A DNA stretch of 64,000 bases, from NCBI GenBank assembly GCA_022539475.1, contig VCMS01000079.1, forward strand, positions 1-64,000, written 5' to 3'. How positions within the stretch are numbered: position 1 is the first letter of the stretch; each line of letters begins with the position of its first letter. A program made the position numbers and the translations under genes. The notes below the pieces were generated by a model. The model was not told the DNA's origin. It saw only the letters and a list, made by a program, of their open reading frames with translations, and did not search any database. Source of the DNA: Gracilaria domingensis. Lineage: Eukaryota; Rhodophyta; Florideophyceae; Gracilariales; Gracilariaceae. This document shows positions 59,070-64,000 of the stretch, one piece after another.

Positions 59070-59970
59070 GGCCATAGGTGTTCGTAACGTCTTTGGCGAA
59101 CAGCAGAGAATTCCGCGCGCACGACGTTTAGACTCTGAAGAAATGTTATTCTTGTTCTTAGATGTGCTTGGAGGACCGAACGAAGGGGGAATAGAGATAG
59201 AAAGAACTGCGCATCGGTATGGAATCTCACAAGGAACTGTGTCCAACTACTTTCGACATGTTTTGTATGCCTTGTTTAAATGTTTGGATGCCTATCAGCC
59301 CAAACTGATTCAATGGCCGGACGCTAACGAGCGGAGAGACATGGAAGATTTAATCATTGGCTTCCCAAAATGTGTGTTCTTTGTTGATGGTAACAAATCT
59401 AAACGCTGGCGACCAAAGCAAAACTCGGAACAGGAACGAGGCTATGATGGCTATAAGAAGGCCCATGTTTGGTCTGTGTTGGCGTTTTGTGACTTGTTTG
59501 GGAGGTTTATACGCCTAGAAATATCCGATAAAGGTGCTGAAAGCGACAGAAACATGTACACCAGCTCAGAAGTGTTTCGCGATCCGACATCTTTCTTGTC
59601 TCCAGGACAGCATGGGATGGCCGACATGGGGTTTGCAGGCAGCGGAGCTCTCGTTGTTCCATACAAACGCAACGAGAGCACCACATGGATGTATCGGTCA
59701 GTGTATAACAGGCGAATAAGAAAGCAACGTATGGTGAATGAATGGGGCATCGGCTACATAAACAACCGCTATAGATTGTCCTTGGGCCGTTGGCCTTTCG
59801 AAAAAGCACTGTTTCCTATCGCATGTCACGCCGCTGCGCTTCTCTGCAACTGGCAGATGAGACAGCGTGGTCATCCTCTGCAGCCTCGATCCCGGTACGA
59901 AGCTAAGCTAGCTGCCTTAGCAGCCCAAGAAAATGAAGACGATGACCTGGAGTCAGAGTTAGATACATAA
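59070..59970 (+). CDS. PIF/Harbinger transposase, 3' part
   Basis: About 300 codons resume the transposase frame right after the target duplication. It has a helix-turn-helix-like RYGISQGTVSNYFRHVL, then the DDE_Tnp_4 catalytic residues: CVFFVDGN (first Asp), ISDKGAESDRNMY (second Asp region), and VNEWGIGYINNRYRLS (Glu). It ends in an acidic tail. The family cuts and pastes at 3-bp TTA/TAA sites and usually needs a second Myb-like protein. A large insertion splits the gene, so it can act only if the retroelement is tolerated or removed, which is unlikely. Confidence 0.85.
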
Positions 59971-60074
59971 AGAGACGGCTTGTTTTACTTCGTCGCGGTG
60001 CGATGAGCGGTGAGCGCAAAGTCCGCAGCGCAGCGAAGGGCATCGCGCCGCGATGTTTGACGTTGAAACTGTGT

Positions 60075-61152
60075 TTAGCTCTTATCTTCCGTCGTCGCGG
60101 CGCCGCCCGCGGCGCGGCCCGCGTTATGGTTCCCCATTTGCGTATTGTTTGCTAGTGACTCCGTGTCAGCAGTAGTCGCGGCATCCAGGAGTTGGTCGCT
60201 TTCACTCGGTGCAAGTAAACTGGGGTCCATACTGAGAGGCTCCGCCGGCAAAGGCGGCGGTAAAGGCGTACTTGCTTCAACGAACGGCAGATTGTTGCTC
60301 CTTGCGAAAAGACTAACGAGTATCCCAAATTGTTCACTTTGCCGGCGTTGCAATGCCGCACTCGCAAGTGCGGCGTTAGCGATGCGTGTGTGGACCCGCA
60401 AAGCTTGCATTTCTGCAGCAGATCTGCGTTTTTCTTTTTTATCTCGTTCCTACTGAAAGAGAGGTTTGTTCTTCTCAATGATGTCCTTTCGCTCCCGATT
60501 GCGCTTTTTTTTCTGCTCGCGACTCTCTGTTGCGATCAAGCGCTCGCTCAGCTCCATCTTCCTTGATGTGCGTCTTCTTGGAAGTCACGTGTTTGTAGTC
60601 AAGAACTGCTTGATCCAACATGTGCTGCGCATCATTTTCTTTATTACGTGCTGCTAGGATGGGTCTGTTGTCTTCAGCACTGCCCTGTACAGAGTCAATT
60701 ACCACTTTTTTCGCCATGTCCGTCACGGAACTTGCCGTATGTCGCACGTTTTTAGTGGTAATTCGTACCATATACGCACGTCTTCAAGTCATGTTGAATG
60801 CGTTTTGTTGTTCCACAAGAATGTTGCCTCGGACATGGCGACTACGAGTTTGCGCAGTGACTCTGACGCATGGTTGTTCGAGCGTTTTGAGCTTCTGAAG
60901 TGGTGCTTGGTGTGCAAGTAACGTGCGTAGGATCCACTCTTTTTCCAATTTTTTTATCACAAAGAGTTGTGGACTACGCTGTAGTGCTGATGGAATGGAT
61001 GTATGTGGTGCAGGTGACTCATGCTGTATAGGAATGGACAAAACGGTATCAGTTGAAGAGATCTGCGAGTCCGGGGTAGCTGAAGAAGGTTGTGGTTGAA
61101 CCGGTGCAACCATTGTGGTTTGCCGTTTTTCGAAACGAAGGTGATCTAGCAC
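60075..61152 (-). pseudogene. Probable second Harbinger gene, convergent to the transposase
   Basis: Minus-strand frames 60784-61152 and 60475-60771 lie in one frame separated by a TGA (60784-60786). A third (60075-60410) is in another frame, and the shift falls near an eight-A run (about 60505-60515). The product is charged and helical (ERDKKEKRRSAAEMQALR), with a Pro-rich C-terminal half. Harbinger elements carry a second, often Myb/SANT-like, DNA-binding gene. Position and size fit, but I do not see a clear SANT signature. A splice acceptor-like CTCTTTCAG near 60450 leaves open a multi-exon gene. Confidence 0.45.
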
Positions 61153-61817
61153 GCGGCGCGACTGAGTCTTAAGCTATGGTTTTTGGCCGCCAAGTGCGGC
61201 GCGCTCTCTTATTTTGGCTTTTGTTTTGAAATAAGCCGTATTCCTGCAAATCTATGCCATGCTAATTAAACGTCTTGCATCTCAAAACAGCCTCTTTCTT
61301 TGAAAAGAGACAAGGTTTTTCTTATTTAAAAGTGCTATTGTGCCTTCTGGCCCTTTAGTTAGTCTAGTCACACACTTTTTGCCATTTGTTAGTCAGTCAG
61401 ATGTACGGGCCTGATAAAACGCTTGGTATTTGAAGGAAAGCAGGCAGAAAGCTTAAGCTCTTCTTGCGACTAACAGGCATACAGAAAAACCTACTGTTTT
61501 TCAAGAACAGACTCCATAGAAAACGTTGAGAAATAAACGCATGACGTATAGATTGACCTTTCCCAAGAGATAGAGAGATAAAAAGAGAGGCGTAAAGGCA
61601 AGGAATAACTTGGTTTCAGTGGTCTCACAGAGAGTAGGAGAGCAAAAGAAGCTTTTTTGTATGCAATCAATTTAGCTGAAGATGAGAAACACGAAAGTGA
61701 GTGAGAAGATTAAAAGTTCAAAAGTCGACGGAATGATATCCTTTCCGCTCTAACTAACCTATTAACTTCGCACTCTATTCATTCATGTCCAAAAAGAGAT
61801 AACTTTGATATATATCG
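61153..61817. other. Spacer right of the Harbinger region
   Basis: AT-rich, with an inverted partner (near 61319-61331) of the TTTTAAATAAGAA motif at 46638-46650. No gene is seen. Confidence 0.3.
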
Positions 61818-61996
61818 TCATTGGAAGGGGTTGACAACCCAAACTGGGTTCGAGACCATGTACATAACGTTATTATTTCCGTCATGATCACTGTCACCAT
61901 CATTGTCATCAGCCTCGCCAGGTTCATCGCCACGATTATGAACATTGTTGATCGCTATGCTTTGAGTGTCGCTGTTCCACAAATACCTTCGGAATA

Positions 61997-62027
<31 letters not shown>

Positions 62028-62177
62028 AGCATTGTCAATCTGAAGATTGCCAAATATTTGAAAGTATGATCGGTGACCACTTTCTGAAACTTTCGGTCGA
62101 AGCATTCCCGCCAATCGAAAGAACAACACTCCAGTTATAATAAAGATCGCGACCGAAAGATAGAGCGAAAGCTTCAT
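61818..62177 (-). CDS. Possible type II membrane protein
   Basis: A 119-codon frame starts at an ATG and opens with a short cytosolic tail and a hydrophobic segment (LSLYLSVAIFIITGVLFFRL), followed by a threonine run encoded by a GTCGTT repeat and an acidic Asp/Gly/Asn tail. The layout resembles the anchor and stem of Golgi glycosyl- or sulfotransferases, but no catalytic domain follows in this frame. It may be only a first exon or a chance frame. Confidence 0.3.
61999..62028 (+). repeat. GTCGTT hexanucleotide microsatellite
   Basis: Four to five tandem GTCGTT/GTCGTC units. On the minus strand they encode the threonine run of the frame at 61818-62177. Confidence 0.8.
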
Positions 62178-64000
62178 GTTGTTTCTTCAATAGAACAGGC
62201 AGTAAAGCGCAGAATACGACAACCAATGGTCCTAGGAAGGCGTAAGCATCCAGATTGTACCCGCTTAAGACCCGCGATCTCTGAACGTCCAAGTATTATC
62301 TTCCGTTGCTTCCAGACGATGTCGGGATATATACTATGGACAGCAAAAGCTGCAACGTATGCAGCCTAAATATGCTCGAGCGCAAACAACTACCTGGTAT
62401 CCAATACCTTTGGTGTATCCGACAGGTAGGCTCTTTGAAGCGTGCTCCACTAACAGGCCAATAATTTAGTTTTGCACAGCGCCGTGGCGTCTGGAGAATG
62501 CTTTGCAGTAACAACGTTTTGAATGGCGGATGTCAAAGACATCTTCCACTCAAAGCGCTGTTTGCTACAAATTCTAAGCTATTCCTTAAGATCGCGATTT
62601 GATGTGAATGTTAGCCACTGATTAAATGGTGCTCATGAGGATGATTGCGAACTCAAACAGCTCTGAGGAAAGCTGCTACTGCCCTTAGGTTATACTAGCC
62701 GCTAATGTAGCAATTTGGCCTGAGTATGTGGTTGTTGAGTTGACGCATTTACAATTCTCATGTCACCATTAATCTATTCAAATCATTGCACATGAACATC
62801 TTTCGTCATTTTGAAGGTATAGACGGCTTTGTGGTATAAATAGAAATGATTAGAAACTAATGTGCGATACTAAAGTTGGAGTACAACCTTTCTCTTTCAG
62901 ACAAAGGACCATATCATCCCTACAAGACAGAGAACGACAATGATTATAACATGAAGTGTTCAAATACAGTTTGGACCTATATCTTGCCAGGAGTAGAACC
63001 TTCTGTCCGAAATCGTGAATTCATTACGAATATATGCACCTAATGGTGCACACGGACTTTTTTCTGATACGAAATCATTCGAAGGTCGCTGCAGAGGTTT
63101 GGATCACACGGACTGATGCGTCTGTCTAACTTTGCCACCGAAAAATGCAGTTCGTTGGCTACGACGTGGCTCAAACGCAAGAGCAGCTATTTCAATTTCT
63201 CTTTCCTTCGCTAATGCAAAAGAAAAGGCCCGCGTAAAAAGGTACAGAGCTATCAAGTAATGTACACATGGACATGTCTAACGGATATCACAAAAATGCA
63301 TTGGCTAGAATCCGCCAGAATCCGATCTGTGCACAATCAATCCTTGGCGAGCACTTATTCTGTCATATCGTTTCACGTTTTACAATACTTTCCCCATCGA
63401 ACGGAGGTCATTGAGGTCGAAAAAATTGCAGAACATGTGCCTTTCACCGAGTGATCGTGCTAACATGGATACTTCATTATGAGCGGTTAGAGGAAAGACC
63501 TGTCAATCTCTATCTCGGTTTTAAGTACCACTTCTGATTCCCGTGGCACAACCACTATCACACAACACTCAGTCGGTACAGAAACGTTTTTCCCTATTCA
63601 AGAGGGGACCTCGTCTGATCTGATCTAGAGTAATCGCAATTGAAGAAAGAATTTCGTTAGGAGGCAGCATTCAAAGGTACGCTGGGCTCAGCTATCTTTC
63701 TTTTGTTCTTTTCACATCTCTCTTGGTGGCAAGTAGATGGCAAAGGCAATTCGGGTGTGTTTCGCTCTCTTTACTCTTTGACATGCATGTGTACAACTCC
63801 AGTATCACCCATAATTCAATCCCCTCCGTTTGAACTAGTTGTTCTGTTGTGGTTGAAGAGGAAGTCCAGGCAGAGCTGAGATTTACGACATCTGCGGCTG
63901 TCAACGGCATAGCTACGCAGGCAAATAGTTATCTTCACGGTCAGTTAGACTCAAGCTCGGCAAACCACTCCCAAGCATGCAGTTGCCTGTCCCTGGCTCA
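62178..64000. other. Right edge without a recognised gene
   Basis: Only short, unrecognised frames occur (63260-63454 plus; 63692-63910 minus). The second copy of the dispersed repeat seen near 43520 lies at about 63540-63640. Confidence 0.4.

Overview
The window reads as nuclear DNA of an intron-poor, transposon-rich eukaryote. No bacterial operons, rRNA or tRNA genes were recognised. Host-like genes are intronless with wide gaps, and most of the sequence is layered mobile DNA: chromodomain Gypsy, Copia, hAT, PIF/Harbinger, piggyBac, Tc1/mariner and a Tnp2-type element. A florideophyte red alga is my best guess from compact intronless genes among abundant LTR elements, but nothing here proves it.

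Left 13.6 kb. A broken DNA methyltransferase-like gene (about 1400-3780, minus) and an intact 1293-codon gene (5336-9217, plus) are divergent. The intact protein pairs a ParB/Srx-like domain with a C-terminal 2-oxoglutarate/Fe(II) dioxygenase-like domain. Between them lies an unusual control region: two near-identical promoter-like arms in inverted orientation (3797-3897 and 5132-5237) around a 908-bp foldback (4033-4940) holding five long hairpins. I read this as a candidate DNA-base-modification locus and the most novel part of the window. Next come two convergent HAD-phosphatase paralogues, one of which has lost its catalytic aspartate, a ketopantoate-reductase-like gene, a 3' fragment of ribulose-phosphate 3-epimerase and three tandem hairpin units.

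Middle (14-46 kb). A coiled-coil ORF is followed by a Gypsy 3' fragment (Gypsy-3) with an antisense ORF and one LTR, then a solo LTR, a decayed Tnp2-like transposase, a truncated minus-strand Gypsy (Gypsy-2) whose LTR carries another solo LTR, a piggyBac with all three catalytic aspartates, a Tc1/mariner remnant, a Copia element with tiny 95-bp LTRs that itself holds a solo Gypsy LTR, and a hAT transposase with a long open frame.

Right (46.7-64 kb). A PIF/Harbinger transposase gene is split by a young Gypsy chromovirus (Gypsy-1, 47110-59064) with 974-bp LTRs in which I saw no difference and a GAAAT target duplication. Gypsy-1 carries a 617-aa antisense ORF next to its 3' LTR. A diverged homologue occupies the same place in Gypsy-3, so it is an inherited part of the family. 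A probable second Harbinger gene faces the transposase. The last 3 kb has one possible membrane protein and otherwise nothing I can assign.

All statements come from reading the sequence and the translated frames; no database search was possible.
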